Positions 50,991 through 59,727 of a DNA stretch of 64,000 nt are shown piece by piece. The position numbers and the translations under genes were made by a program. The stretch's first letter is position 1, and every line of letters starts with the position of its first letter. Origin of the DNA: Phycisphaerales bacterium (GTDB lineage Bacteria > Planctomycetota > Phycisphaerae > Tepidisphaerales > Tepidisphaeraceae); NCBI GenBank assembly GCA_020847375.1, contig JADLCB010000003.1, positions 372,001-436,000 on the forward strand, read 5' to 3'. The notes under the pieces were generated by a model. The model worked only from the letters and a program-made list of their open reading frames with translations, was not told where the DNA came from and did no database searches.

Positions 50991-53669
50991 TTAGCGCCGG
51001 CGCTTGCCTTGTTTGGCGGCCGGATGTTTGGCGCTGGCTGAACGCACGGCAGCGCGGCGTGCATTGCCGCCGGTTTTGGCATTGGCTTTGCCGCTCGTCT
51101 TGGCACGGTGAGCCGCTTTATTGCCATCGGAATGTCTCAGGGCAATTTCCAGAACCTGATCAACATTTTCCACGAAACTGAACTGCAACGAATCCCGTAC
51201 TTCCTGGGGAATATCGGGCAGATCTTTTTCGTTACGCTTGGGCACGATCACCTGTTTAATGCCCGCGCGCTTGGCAGCCAGTGTTTTCTCCTTTAACCCG
51301 CCGATGGGCAGCACCAGCCCGCGCAACGTAATTTCACCCGTCATCGCCACATCATGCCGCACAGGTTTGTCCAGCAAAAGTGACGCCAGTGCTGTGAACA
51401 TCGCCGTGCCTGCGCTGGGGCCGTCCTTGGGAATTGCGCCGGCCGGGACATGGATATGGATATCGCTTTCAGCCAGTTGCTTGGCGTCGATTCCCAGCGT
51501 TTCCGCCCGGCTGCGGATCAGCGAAAATGCCGCCGTGGCGGATTCCTTCATCACATCACCGATCTGACCGGTGAGGATAATCGCACCCTTGCCCGCCATT
51601 CGCGTTGCTTCGATAAACAGAATTTCCCCGCCGTAGGGGGTGTAGGCCATACCAGTAGCCACGCCCGGCACGCTGGTCCGCTGGGCCAGCTCCGGTTCAA
51701 ATTTGCGCGGGCCAAGAATGCGCGACACTTCATCGCGGTTGACCGTGAAGCAACCCTTGCCGCCGTTGGCGACGAGTTCTGCTGCCAGTGCCCGACAAAC
51801 CGAACCGATGTTGCGCTCAAGATTGCGCACGCCGGCTTCGCGCGTATAGGCTTCGATGATCCAGCCAATGGCATCATCGCGAAATTTGGCCTGCCGGGCG
51901 GTCAGCCCGTTGGCTTTGAGTTGGCGTGGAACCAGAAACTGCCTGGCGATGGAGCGCTTGTCGCTGTTGGTGTAACCGGGAATCTCGATCACTTCCATAC
52001 GATCGCGCAGAGGCCCGGGGACCGTATCCATCGTGTTGGCCGTGGCGATGAACAAAACCTTGGACAGATCGAACGGCACGTCCAGATAGTGGTCGGTAAA
52101 CGTGTGATTCTGGGCTGGGTCGAGCACTTCGAGCATGGCGCTGGCGGGGTCGCCGCGGAAATCGCTGCTCATTTTGTCGATTTCGTCCAGCATCATCACC
52201 GGATTGCGCGTGCCGGCCTTGCGCAACTCCGCGATCAACCGGCCGGGCATGGAACCGATGTACGTCCGGCGATGGCCGCGGATATCCGCTTCGTCGCGCA
52301 CACCCCCCAGTGCCACGCGGATGAATTGTCGGCCCATCGCTTCGGCCACGCTCTTGCCCAGACTGGTTTTACCGACACCCGGAGGCCCGACAAAACAAAG
52401 AATCGCCCCTGCGCCGCTGACGCTGGCTTCACCGGTGTTGCCGTCAGCCGGTTCTGTCCGGCCATTGCTTTTTCCGTCACCGTTGTTGCCGGTGGTGCTT
52501 GTTAATGCCGCGGCAGGGGTCGATGCTTTTTTCGCCGCCGTGCGCGATTTATTTTTACCCAGCGCCTTGGTCTGCTTGAGTTTGAGAACCGCCAGAAATT
52601 CGATGATGCGCCGTTTGACCTTATCCAGGTCGTGGTGGTCGCGGTCAAGAATTTCACGGGCATGTTTCAGATCCAGTTGATCGACGCTGGCTTTGTTCCA
52701 GGGCAGCTCGCTGATGATCTGCAACCAGGTGCGTGTCACGCCGAATTCAGGGCTGGCCGAGGGAATTGTCTCCAGCCGATCCAGTTCGCGCTGCGCCTCC
52801 TTCATGACCAGCTCGGGCAGACCAGCCTGCTCGATCTTGCTCCGCAGATTGTCAATTTCGCTTCCGCCGGTTCCGTCGTGTTCGCCCAGTTCCTTGCGGA
52901 TGGCTTTGAGTTGTTCCTGCAGATAGTAGCGCCGCTGACTCTTGTCGATATTTTCCTTGACCTGCGACTGGATTTTATTCTGCAGTTCCAACACATCGAG
53001 CTGAGTGCCCAATCGGGCCGCGATCAGACGCAGGCGGGTTTCCACATTCAACTCCGCGAGCATCGCCTGTTTTTCCGGCACTTCCGCCTGCAGGTTGGCG
53101 GCCAGAAAATCCGCCAGCGCATTGGGGCTGGTGATATTGGCCAGCACCTGGGCGGCTTCATCGGGGGTGTTGGGCGATAGTTCGATCACCCGGTTGGCTT
53201 GCTGGCGCACGCTGGCGACCAGCGCATCGACACCAGGCCCCTGCGGCTGGACTTCCTCCAGGATCTCGATCATGCCGCGCGTGAACGGGTCGCTTTGCAC
53301 GATACTCGCCAGGCGAAACCGCGCCAGACCATGAACGATGATCGACTGGTTGCCGTCAGGCAGCTTGAAGAGCTTGAGAATGGCGCAGATCACACCGACG
53401 GGGTAAAGGTCAGCCTGCTGCGGATCTTCGTTGTCGGCATTGCGCTGCGCGATCACGCCGATGAGTTTTTCCCCCGGCATGACCTCATCGAGCAGCGCTT
53501 TGCTCTTGGCACGCCCCACATTCAGCGGCATGACCGTACCAGGGAAAACGACGATATTGCGGATCGGCAGGATCGGCAGCAGGTCGGGGACAGACAACTG
53601 CTGGCCATTGGCGCCGGCGCGGATGATCGTGCGGTCGGGTGTTTTTTCGATGATCGTTGCTTCTGCCAT
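50991..53669 (-). CDS. lon: ATP-dependent protease Lon
   Basis: 892-aa AAA+ serine protease that degrades misfolded and regulatory proteins. N-terminal substrate domain (LPILPIRNIVVFPGTVMPLNVG), AAA module with Walker A GPPGVGKTSLGKS, Walker B MMLDEIDKM, and the C-terminal protease with Ser in PKDGPSAGTAM and Lys in KEKTLAAKRAG. A low-complexity insert of about 55 residues, rich in Thr, Asn, Gly and Ala, separates the coiled-coil region from the Walker A stretch. The last 40 residues are a basic Ala/Lys tail. Preceded by hsp20 with a 69-base gap, likely one heat-shock operon. Confidence 0.97.
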   Translation of the reverse strand: MAEATIIEKTPDRTIIRAGANGQQLSVPDLLPILPIRNIVVFPGTVMPLNVGRAKSKALLDEVMPGEKLIGVIAQRNADNEDPQQADLYPVGVICAILKLFKLPDGNQSIIVHGLARFRLASIVQSDPFTRGMIEILEEVQPQGPGVDALVASVRQQANRVIELSPNTPDEAAQVLANITSPNALADFLAANLQAEVPEKQAMLAELNVETRLRLIAARLGTQLDVLELQNKIQSQVKENIDKSQRRYYLQEQLKAIRKELGEHDGTGGSEIDNLRSKIEQAGLPELVMKEAQRELDRLETIPSASPEFGVTRTWLQIISELPWNKASVDQLDLKHAREILDRDHHDLDKVKRRIIEFLAVLKLKQTKALGKNKSRTAAKKASTPAAALTSTTGNNGDGKSNGRTEPADGNTGEASVSGAGAILCFVGPPGVGKTSLGKSVAEAMGRQFIRVALGGVRDEADIRGHRRTYIGSMPGRLIAELRKAGTRNPVMMLDEIDKMSSDFRGDPASAMLEVLDPAQNHTFTDHYLDVPFDLSKVLFIATANTMDTVPGPLRDRMEVIEIPGYTNSDKRSIARQFLVPRQLKANGLTARQAKFRDDAIGWIIEAYTREAGVRNLERNIGSVCRALAAELVANGGKGCFTVNRDEVSRILGPRKFEPELAQRTSVPGVATGMAYTPYGGEILFIEATRMAGKGAIILTGQIGDVMKESATAAFSLIRSRAETLGIDAKQLAESDIHIHVPAGAIPKDGPSAGTAMFTALASLLLDKPVRHDVAMTGEITLRGLVLPIGGLKEKTLAAKRAGIKQVIVPKRNEKDLPDIPQEVRDSLQFSFVENVDQVLEIALRHSDGNKAAHRAKTSGKANAKTGGNARRAAVRSASAKHPAAKQGKRRR

Positions 53670-53738
53670 GTTTGCTTTGAAATCGTAAAGTTGCAGAAAA
53701 TAAATGGATCAAGGGTTGCGGCCGCGTAAGGCGCAGGG

Positions 53739-54200
53739 TTATTTTTTGGGCAGCTCAATCCACAACATACCGTTGCGATAACTGGCGGCGATTTGTTCGT
53801 GCGATACATCGACCGGAACTTCCACCTGCCGGGTAAAAGCGCCATGATCGATTTCCATCAGGTGGATCCGGCACTTGCGCGGGTTGGCGTCATCCTGGCA
53901 GCCTTCGGTCAATTCATGGGTTGGTACTTGCCGGGTACCGCGAATGGTCAGACGCTGATTCGTCAGCTCCAGATCGATCTTGTCCTTGTCAACACCAGCC
54001 AGATCAACACAGACAAGGTAGGCGCTGTCCGTTTCGTACAGATTAACGGCCGGTTGCCAGGTTTCACCCGGGGCAAACCCGAAATAGCCGCGTTGCAACT
54101 GGTCGATCATTTTGTTCATCTCCCGGGACATGCTTCGAAACGATTGACTGCCCGCAAAACCCACCATACGACTTACTCCAGTTAAAACTGACTCAGCCAT
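53739..54200 (-). CDS. Hsp20 / alpha-crystallin small heat-shock protein
   Basis: 153-aa holdase chaperone. An N-terminal segment (FRSMSREMNKMIDQLQRGYF) is followed by the alpha-crystallin domain: WQPAVNLYETDSAYLVCVDLAGVDKDKIDLELTNQRLTIRG, with the ending GMLWIELPKK in place of the usual GVLTITLPK motif. A short Cys-containing loop (EGCQDDANPRKCR) interrupts the domain. ATG 54200 is favoured because GGAG lies just upstream; the ATG at 54221 gives an atypical N-terminus. Upstream of lon in the same direction. Confidence 0.94.
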   Translation of the reverse strand: MAESVLTGVSRMVGFAGSQSFRSMSREMNKMIDQLQRGYFGFAPGETWQPAVNLYETDSAYLVCVDLAGVDKDKIDLELTNQRLTIRGTRQVPTHELTEGCQDDANPRKCRIHLMEIDHGAFTRQVEVPVDVSHEQIAASYRNGMLWIELPKK

Positions 54201-54356
54201 GATAAGCTCCTGACCAGTCAAAGCATAGGCACGTTTTTGCCGTACCCAAAATTACGCCTGCTAATTTTCCACCGGATCAGACCTGTTGGTGTTCATACGG
54301 ACGGTGTGTCGGAAATGGCCGTGCCCCGGTCGCGGATTCGTGGTAAACTGGCACTC

Positions 54357-54899
54357 ATGGCAAGCCTTACCGGCCATTTTCTCATTGCCTCACGACAACT
54401 GATCGATCCCAATTTTTGTCGTGCCGTCGTCCTGATTCTCAAACATGATGACGATGGCGCGATGGGTGTGATTATCAATCGCCCGCTGTCGGTCACTGTA
54501 CGTGAGGTCTGTTCCCAATCAATCGATGTTGAATGCCAGACTCAAGAACCGCTCTACCTTGGCGGCCCTTGTGACGGCCCGCTTGTGAGCCTGCATACTT
54601 CCGCGGAGGTATCGGGGCAGCAAGTGATCGGGGATGTGCGCCTGACAATGGCCGTGCCGCAGATGGAACAACTGCTGCGCGATGCGCCTCAGCCAGTCCG
54701 TTTCATCACCAATTATTCCGGTTGGGGTATCGGCCAGCTCGAAGCCGAGCTCGAAGAAGGTTCGTGGCTGACCCTGCCGGCCTCATCCGAACTGCTTTTT
54801 GCTCCCGCCGACAGTCTCTGGGATAAGCTGGTCATTCAGTCCACGCTTGGCAAGATGATCGACGCCCGCCGCATTCCAGACGACCCATCCATGAACTGA
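54357..54899 (+). CDS. YqgE/AlgH family protein
   Basis: 180-aa protein of DUF179 (YqgE/AlgH), function still unclear in most bacteria. Motifs: GHFLIASRQLIDPNFCRAVVLILKHDDDGAMGVIINRPL, PLYLGGPCDGP, and NYSGWGIGQLEAELEEGSWL. The in-frame sequence upstream to 54237 is not expected in the family, so ATG 54357 is used. Divergent from hsp20. Confidence 0.9.
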   Translation: MASLTGHFLIASRQLIDPNFCRAVVLILKHDDDGAMGVIINRPLSVTVREVCSQSIDVECQTQEPLYLGGPCDGPLVSLHTSAEVSGQQVIGDVRLTMAVPQMEQLLRDAPQPVRFITNYSGWGIGQLEAELEEGSWLTLPASSELLFAPADSLWDKLVIQSTLGKMIDARRIPDDPSMN

Positions 54900-55089
54900 C
54901 CACCGCCGAGTGGCAATTTTCCTGATCAGACCGATCAATTCGACCGACTGTAACGCCTGCGCCAACTGCAACGAGCTGTGCCGGGGTTGCAAAAGCGTAA
55001 AACCCCGCCTTAATTCCATAATTTGCCTCATTTGTCAGCATATCGTAGGTCTTTGCTCAGGCGATTGTGCGCTGGTTGTGAATAATCTC

Positions 55090-55389
55090 ATGGACTCGAA
55101 CACCGACGATAATTGCAACCCCAATCCGCGTCCGCGAACGCTGGCGGTGCTGGCGACGTTGATGGGCGTGGCGCTGGCCTTTAGCTGGCTGGTTGCCTAT
55201 GCCTTTTTTGATGCGCTGGTCGCAGCGGAGCTGATCGTTCGCACCAGTTCCGGGCAGGATCCGCGCCCGCGTTGGTTGATCGGTTTGTTTACCGGGTTGA
55301 TGTTGGCGTTCGGCATTGTCGCAATGGTTTTGCGCTTTTTCAGCCGCCGCCAACTGGCCCGTATTGATGAAATGGTTGACGATGAGTAA
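55090..55389 (+). CDS. small membrane protein with two transmembrane segments
   Basis: 99 aa. Two hydrophobic stretches, LAVLATLMGVALAFSWLVAYAFF and WLIGLFTGLMLAFGIVAMVLRFF, separated by about 25 hydrophilic residues, and a short basic/acidic C-terminal end. No family is recognised. The frame stays open up to GTG 54910, which would add 60 residues containing nine cysteines, including CNACANCNELC (CxxCxxCxxxC spacing). No Shine-Dalgarno is visible for either start, so the shorter form is given by default. It follows yqgE on the same strand. Confidence 0.55.
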   Translation: MDSNTDDNCNPNPRPRTLAVLATLMGVALAFSWLVAYAFFDALVAAELIVRTSSGQDPRPRWLIGLFTGLMLAFGIVAMVLRFFSRRQLARIDEMVDDE

Positions 55390-55426
55390 TCAGCGAATCA
55401 TCACCGTCATCGCGCCGTCGGGCTGG

Positions 55427-55462
55427 AAAACGAAAAACCCCGAAACGGGTGAAGTTTCGGGG
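55427..55462 (-). terminator. terminator after tRNA-Leu (minus strand)
   Basis: CCCCGAAAC (55438-55446) with GTTTCGGGG (55454-55462), 7-base loop, followed on the minus strand by TTTTTCGTTTT. Confidence 0.85.
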
Positions 55463-55465
55463 TCA

Positions 55466-55549
55466 TGCGGCTGAGAGGACTTGAACCTCCACGACCTTAC
55501 GGCCACTAGAACCTGAATCTAGCGCGTCTGCCAATTCCGCCACAGCCGC
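55466..55549 (-). tRNA. tRNA-Leu (CAG)
   Basis: 84-nt class II tRNA: acceptor GCGGCTG with CAGCCGC, anticodon stem CTAGA/TCTAG with loop TTCAGGT (anticodon CAG), long variable arm (TGGCCGTAAGGTCGT), T arm GGAGG-TTCAAGT-CCTCT, discriminator A. Followed by a strong terminator. Confidence 0.95.
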
Positions 55550-55719
55550 TCATGTCATCCGGCAGTGCAGATATCATTTGATACCGCTGTATACCGCCGA
55601 TGAACGCGAACATCCTATCGGATCAGCCGCTGGGTTTCCAGTGCTGCCCGTTTCCGGGCTGATTGTTGGCTGGGTCGGGGGAAAAATCGCAGCCGTTTAT
55701 CCAGCAAACTCAGGGTAAT

Positions 55720-56610
55720 TCAATTGCTTCGTTCAACCACAAATTTAGCCAGGCTGCGTAACCCATCGGCTGGCGAACCGAAGGAATCCAGGATTTTCAG
55801 CGCCGTCGCCAGTTGCTGCTGAGCCTGCAGCCGGGCTGGTTCCAGACCGAGCAGAATCGGATAGGTGTTTTTCCCCCGGTCGGCGTCTTTACCGGTTGCT
55901 TTGCCCATCTGCTCAGCGGTACTGATCACATCCAGCAAATCATCGACGATCTGAAACGCCAAGCCCAGATAACGCCCGAAATCTCCCATCGCCTGCACCT
56001 TGTTCTGATCGGCACCGCCAGCCAGTGCCCCCAAGCGGCAGGAGGCCATCAGCAGAGCGCCGGTTTTCATTCGATGAATACGCTGCAGGTCCGGCAGGGC
56101 TAGCGCTTGATTTTCGCTGTCCATATCCAGAACCTGTCCACCGATCATTCCGACCGGCCCGGTTTGACGCGCCAGCTCCGCCACCATCGGCCCGACCAGC
56201 CGTGCTTCTGCATCGACGGCAATCAACTCAAAGGCCAAAGTCGTCATGGCGTCACCCGCCAGAATCGCCATTGCCTCGCCAAATACCTTATGATTGGTCG
56301 GCCGCCCGCGGCGCAGGTCATCATCATCCATCGCCGGCAGATCGTCATGCACAAGGCTGAAGGTATGAATCAACTCCATGGCGCCCGCTGCCGCCAGCGC
56401 CGATGGATAACTGCCAACCGCCGATCCACCGCAGGCGTTGAAACATTCCAGTACCAGCGCTGGTCGGAGTCGCTTGCCACCAGCCCGCAGGCTGTAGTCC
56501 ATCGCCTGCAGTAATCGTGGCGGGGCGTCAGTCTGGCGCACTAGTGCCTCTTGCAGATAAGTGATCGTGGCCTGGCCATGATTTTGCAGTAGTGTCAGGG
56601 CATCGCTCAA
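55720..56610 (-). CDS. ispA: short-chain polyprenyl diphosphate synthase (farnesyl/geranylgeranyl type)
   Basis: 296-aa all-helical prenyltransferase that condenses IPP with allylic diphosphates. First Asp-rich motif DDLPAMDDDDLRRG, second Asp-rich motif region FQIVDDLLD, and GGKRLRP for IPP binding. Chain length cannot be told with certainty; the FPP synthase group is likely. Translation begins with TTG (plus-strand CAA at 56608-56610), with GGAG eight bases ahead, a favourable arrangement. Divergent from ispE, so both ends of early isoprenoid synthesis share the intergenic region. Confidence 0.93.
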   Translation of the reverse strand: MSDALTLLQNHGQATITYLQEALVRQTDAPPRLLQAMDYSLRAGGKRLRPALVLECFNACGGSAVGSYPSALAAAGAMELIHTFSLVHDDLPAMDDDDLRRGRPTNHKVFGEAMAILAGDAMTTLAFELIAVDAEARLVGPMVAELARQTGPVGMIGGQVLDMDSENQALALPDLQRIHRMKTGALLMASCRLGALAGGADQNKVQAMGDFGRYLGLAFQIVDDLLDVISTAEQMGKATGKDADRGKNTYPILLGLEPARLQAQQQLATALKILDSFGSPADGLRSLAKFVVERSN

Positions 56611-56729
56611 GGCTCTATCTCCGCGTTAAAACAGGCCGCATTGTAGACGTTTCAAGTAGGTTGAACCACTAAAAGATCCGTCTGGGCAGGTCAAATGGGT
56701 TTATTGTTGTGCCAAAACCCAGAATTTAT

Positions 56730-56758
56730 TTGACCGATTATTGGACGTGCGGTAATGT
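56730..56758 (+). promoter_or_regulatory. candidate promoter for ispE
   Basis: TTGACC (56730-56735) and TAATGT (56753-56758) with a 17-base spacer, about 150 bases before ispE. An inverted repeat TGGGTTT/AAACCCA lies just upstream and might be an operator. The remaining part of the 300-base gap (56611-56910) holds nothing else recognisable. Confidence 0.4.
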
Positions 56759-56910
56759 AAAACACGAATCAACTGCACGTCTGATTCAGGCAGTATCCGT
56801 TATGAGAACAATTCCGCAGGTCTTGTTCATTTTGACATAAGCGTTGCCGGCGGCGTTCGATTTATAGATTGCGCGTTGCCCGACGCAGGCAGGTCTGTAC
56901 TCTTTGGCAC

Positions 56911-57813
56911 ATGCGTATTTCAGCACCGGCGAAAGTGAACCTGCATTTGCGTGTCGGCCCTGCGCGTGCGGATGGTTTTCATCCGGTTTTGAGCTGGATG
57001 ACGACGATCGGGCTCTTTGACAAGCTGGAGTTTTCGCCCGGGCAGCAGGGGGCGATTCATTTGCAGTGCGACCCGCCGGAGCTGTCCGCCGGTGCCGACA
57101 ATCTCGTCTGGCGTGCCGCAACCCGCCTGCGCGAACTTGGTCAGCGACCGGAGGAGATCGCTGATCAGGTATTGGCGCGGGGTGGGGTGTCCATCCGGTT
57201 GACCAAACAAATTCCGGTTGGCGCCGGATTGGGTGGCGGCAGTTCTGATGCTGCCCGGACGCTGGTGGCGCTGAATCACTGGTGGCGTCTGGGTTTGCCG
57301 AAGTCTCGACTGGCGCAATTGGCTGGCGAATTGGGAAGCGATGTCGCGTTTTTTCTCGATCAACCTTCTGCCATTTGCTCGGGGCGCGGCGAAATTGTGC
57401 AACCCATCGCCAAACCTGCTGTGTCGTGGCTGGTGCTGATCAGTCCGCCGTTTGGTTGTTCGACACCAGCCGTTTATCGCGCTTTCGATCAATTGCGATC
57501 AGCCGCGCCGATGGACGATCCGCCGGACTGGGTTAAGTGGGCGAAGCTGAATGCTGCCCAGCTTTTGCCCCGGTTGGTGAACGACCTTGAACCGGCGGCT
57601 TTTGTGGTACAGCCAGAGCTGGGCCAGATTCACGATCGTCTGCAGCAGCACCTGGGGCAGATCGTGCGAATGAGTGGCAGCGGAAGTACCTTGTTCACGT
57701 TGTTTGACACGCAGAACCAGGCGGAACAGGCCGCCAGCCGGATCCGCACGGTGCAGCCGGATCTGAAGGTGCAGGCGGTTGAACTGTGCCCGCGGCTGGA
57801 CGAGCCCGTGTAG
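56911..57813 (+). CDS. ispE: 4-diphosphocytidyl-2-C-methyl-D-erythritol kinase
   Basis: GHMP kinase of the MEP isoprenoid pathway, 300 aa. N-terminal ISAPAKVNLHLRVG, the ATP-binding glycine-rich loop PVGAGLGGGSSDAARTL, and the C-terminal MSGSGSTLF motif. The frame extends upstream to 56869, but ATG 56911 begins the family-typical sequence. It is followed after 160 bases by spoVG, reproducing a neighbourhood seen in Bacillus. Confidence 0.95.
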   Translation: MRISAPAKVNLHLRVGPARADGFHPVLSWMTTIGLFDKLEFSPGQQGAIHLQCDPPELSAGADNLVWRAATRLRELGQRPEEIADQVLARGGVSIRLTKQIPVGAGLGGGSSDAARTLVALNHWWRLGLPKSRLAQLAGELGSDVAFFLDQPSAICSGRGEIVQPIAKPAVSWLVLISPPFGCSTPAVYRAFDQLRSAAPMDDPPDWVKWAKLNAAQLLPRLVNDLEPAAFVVQPELGQIHDRLQQHLGQIVRMSGSGSTLFTLFDTQNQAEQAASRIRTVQPDLKVQAVELCPRLDEPV

Positions 57814-57973
57814 GTGATCCAGTGCGGGTGGTTTTGGTGGGTGGAATTGACAGGCAGGGATAGACGACTGGTTGATGGTTTAATCTTCACTTCAACAACC
57901 CTCAACCGGTCGGGCGGATGTCGTTTGATTCATTTCGTTTCTTTTTTTCGGCCCAGTGCCGAGGGGTATGAGT

Positions 57974-58483
57974 ATGCAACTGACAGAGATTCGCATCAGT
58001 TTGTGCTCCGAGCCGGCCAACCGGCTCAAGGCGTTTTGTTCCCTTATTTTTGATGACAGTCTGGTGATTCGGGATGTGAAATTGATCGAAGGCAACAGCG
58101 GCCTGTTTGTCGCCATGCCTTCGCGCAAGATTTGCGACCATTGCCCGCGTTGCCGGGAAAAAAATCATCTGCGCGCCCGTTTTTGCAATCAGTGCGGGTG
58201 TCGTCTGGATGACCAGCGTTATCTGCATTTTCAGTCCGGCAATGGACGGCCGCGCCTGAAACTGCATGCTGACATTGCTCATCCGATCCACGCTGCCGGA
58301 CGGCTGGACCTGGAAGGGCGCGTGCTGCAGGCCTACCAGCAGGAGCTGGCCCGTTCGCGCCAACCGGGATATGTCAGACCGCGCCTGGAGGAGATCGATT
58401 CAGTATATGTCACCGCCCCCATGGACGATGAGGCGGATCATCACACCCCGTCGGAAATATCGCCGGCGGTGGCCATCAGTTGA
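57974..58483 (+). CDS. spoVG: SpoVG-family protein with inserted zinc-ribbon-like segment
   Basis: 169-aa protein. N-terminal half is SpoVG: LTEIRISL, FDDSLVIRDVKLIEGNSGLFVAMPSRK, then, after an insert, DIAHPIHAAGRLDLEGRVLQAYQ. Between PSRK and DIAHPI, Bacillus has about 10 residues; here there are about 50, with CDHCPRC (Cys54, 57, 60) and CNQCGC (Cys71, 74, 76), suggesting a zinc ribbon. SpoVG proteins bind nucleic acid and regulate gene expression or division. GAGGGG at 57961-57966 favours ATG 57974 over 57968. A C-terminal acidic tail follows the core. Confidence 0.85.
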   Translation: MQLTEIRISLCSEPANRLKAFCSLIFDDSLVIRDVKLIEGNSGLFVAMPSRKICDHCPRCREKNHLRARFCNQCGCRLDDQRYLHFQSGNGRPRLKLHADIAHPIHAAGRLDLEGRVLQAYQQELARSRQPGYVRPRLEEIDSVYVTAPMDDEADHHTPSEISPAVAIS

Positions 58484-58720
58484 TTGCGCCGGATTGATTG
58501 CATCAGTTGGGTTGGGTACGCCGATCGGTTGCACCGGTCTAATTCCACCGGTTGCGCGCTGGGGGATCAGCCAATCAATTGCCGTGGATTGTGGAATCAC
58601 GATTGATCAAATGTTTGACCGGGCCGCAAGGTTTATCCGTTGATGCCCTTGACCACACGTTGCCCTTCATCCACTATGCCTGCGCTGTGGGTCGATTGTC
58701 ATTCAGCCGAAAGCGTACGT

Positions 58721-59662
58721 ATGAGGATATTGAAGGAAGATCGTATCGTTATAACCGGCGGGGCGGGATTCCTGGGTTCGTTTGTTATCGAACAGCTCAA
58801 GCAACGCGGTTACACCAACATTGTCGTGCCGCGCCGACGCGATTATGACCTGACCCATGAGGCTGATGCTGCGCGGTTATATACCGACACCCAGCCCGAT
58901 GTCGTGATGCACCTGGCTGCCGAGGTCGGCGGAATCGGGGCCAACCGTGACAACCCCGGCCGGTTCTTTTTTGCCAATATGGCCATGGGCCTGCACCTGA
59001 TCGAATACGCCCGTCAGTCCGGGCGGGTGAAAAAGTTTGTGCAAGTCGGGACGATTTGCGCCTATCCCAAGTTTACGCCCGTGCCGTTCAAGGAACAGGA
59101 TATCTGGAATGGTTATCCTGAGGAGACCAACGCGCCGTATGGCGTGGCCAAAAAAGCCCTGCTGGTGATGCTGCAAAGCTATCGTCAGCAGTATGGGCTG
59201 AATGGGATTTATCTGCTGCCGGTGAATCTTTACGGCCCGCGCGATAATTTTGATCCTCATTCTTCGCATGTGATTCCCGCCCTGATCCGCAAATGTGTTG
59301 AAGCGCGCGATCGTGGCGACGATAGAATTATTGCCTGGGGTACGGGCAGCGCCTCGCGCGAATTTCTCCATGCCCGTGATTGCGCTGATGGACTGATCCG
59401 GGCGATGGAAACGTATGAGAGTGATGAACCGATGAACCTGGGCAGCGGGCGCGAAATCACCATCAAGGATTTGACCGAACTGGTTGCGGATCGATCCGGA
59501 TTCAAAGGGCGCATTGAATGGGATGCCACCAAGCCCGACGGCCAGCCGCGCCGTTGTCTGGATGTCACGCGCGCCCGCCAGAATCTGGGCTGGTCAGCCC
59601 AGACGACGCTGGAAGATGGCCTGAGCGAAACAATCCACTGGTACCAGCATAATCAGAAGTAA
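58721..59662 (+). CDS. fcl: GDP-L-fucose synthase-like NAD(P)-dependent sugar epimerase/reductase
   Basis: 313-aa extended short-chain dehydrogenase. Rossmann GxxGxxG in [17 protein letters not shown], then [15 protein letters not shown], which is the GDP-fucose-synthase-type motif, the catalytic YxxxK in [13 protein letters not shown], and substrate residues [14 protein letters not shown]. Makes GDP-L-fucose from GDP-4-keto-6-deoxymannose if the annotation is right; related NDP-sugar epimerases are possible. gmd, its usual partner, is not in the window. The next gene is an FkbM methyltransferase, fitting surface-glycan decoration. Start ATG 58721 chosen by homologous N-terminus. Confidence 0.9.
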   Translation: MRILKEDRIVITGGAGFLGSFVIEQLKQRGYTNIVVPRRRDYDLTHEADAARLYTDTQPDVVMHLAAEVGGIGANRDNPGRFFFANMAMGLHLIEYARQSGRVKKFVQVGTICAYPKFTPVPFKEQDIWNGYPEETNAPYGVAKKALLVMLQSYRQQYGLNGIYLLPVNLYGPRDNFDPHSSHVIPALIRKCVEARDRGDDRIIAWGTGSASREFLHARDCADGLIRAMETYESDEPMNLGSGREITIKDLTELVADRSGFKGRIEWDATKPDGQPRRCLDVTRARQNLGWSAQTTLEDGLSETIHWYQHNQK

Positions 59663-59727
59663 TTCAGTCAGTATCCGATCGCGCTGCAAGGTTGGTTTGC
59701 TAATGGGTCCACTTTTACAGGTTTTGC

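Noticed and set aside
51450-52505. 351-aa plus-strand open frame
   Set aside because: Antisense to lon, whose motifs are unambiguous.
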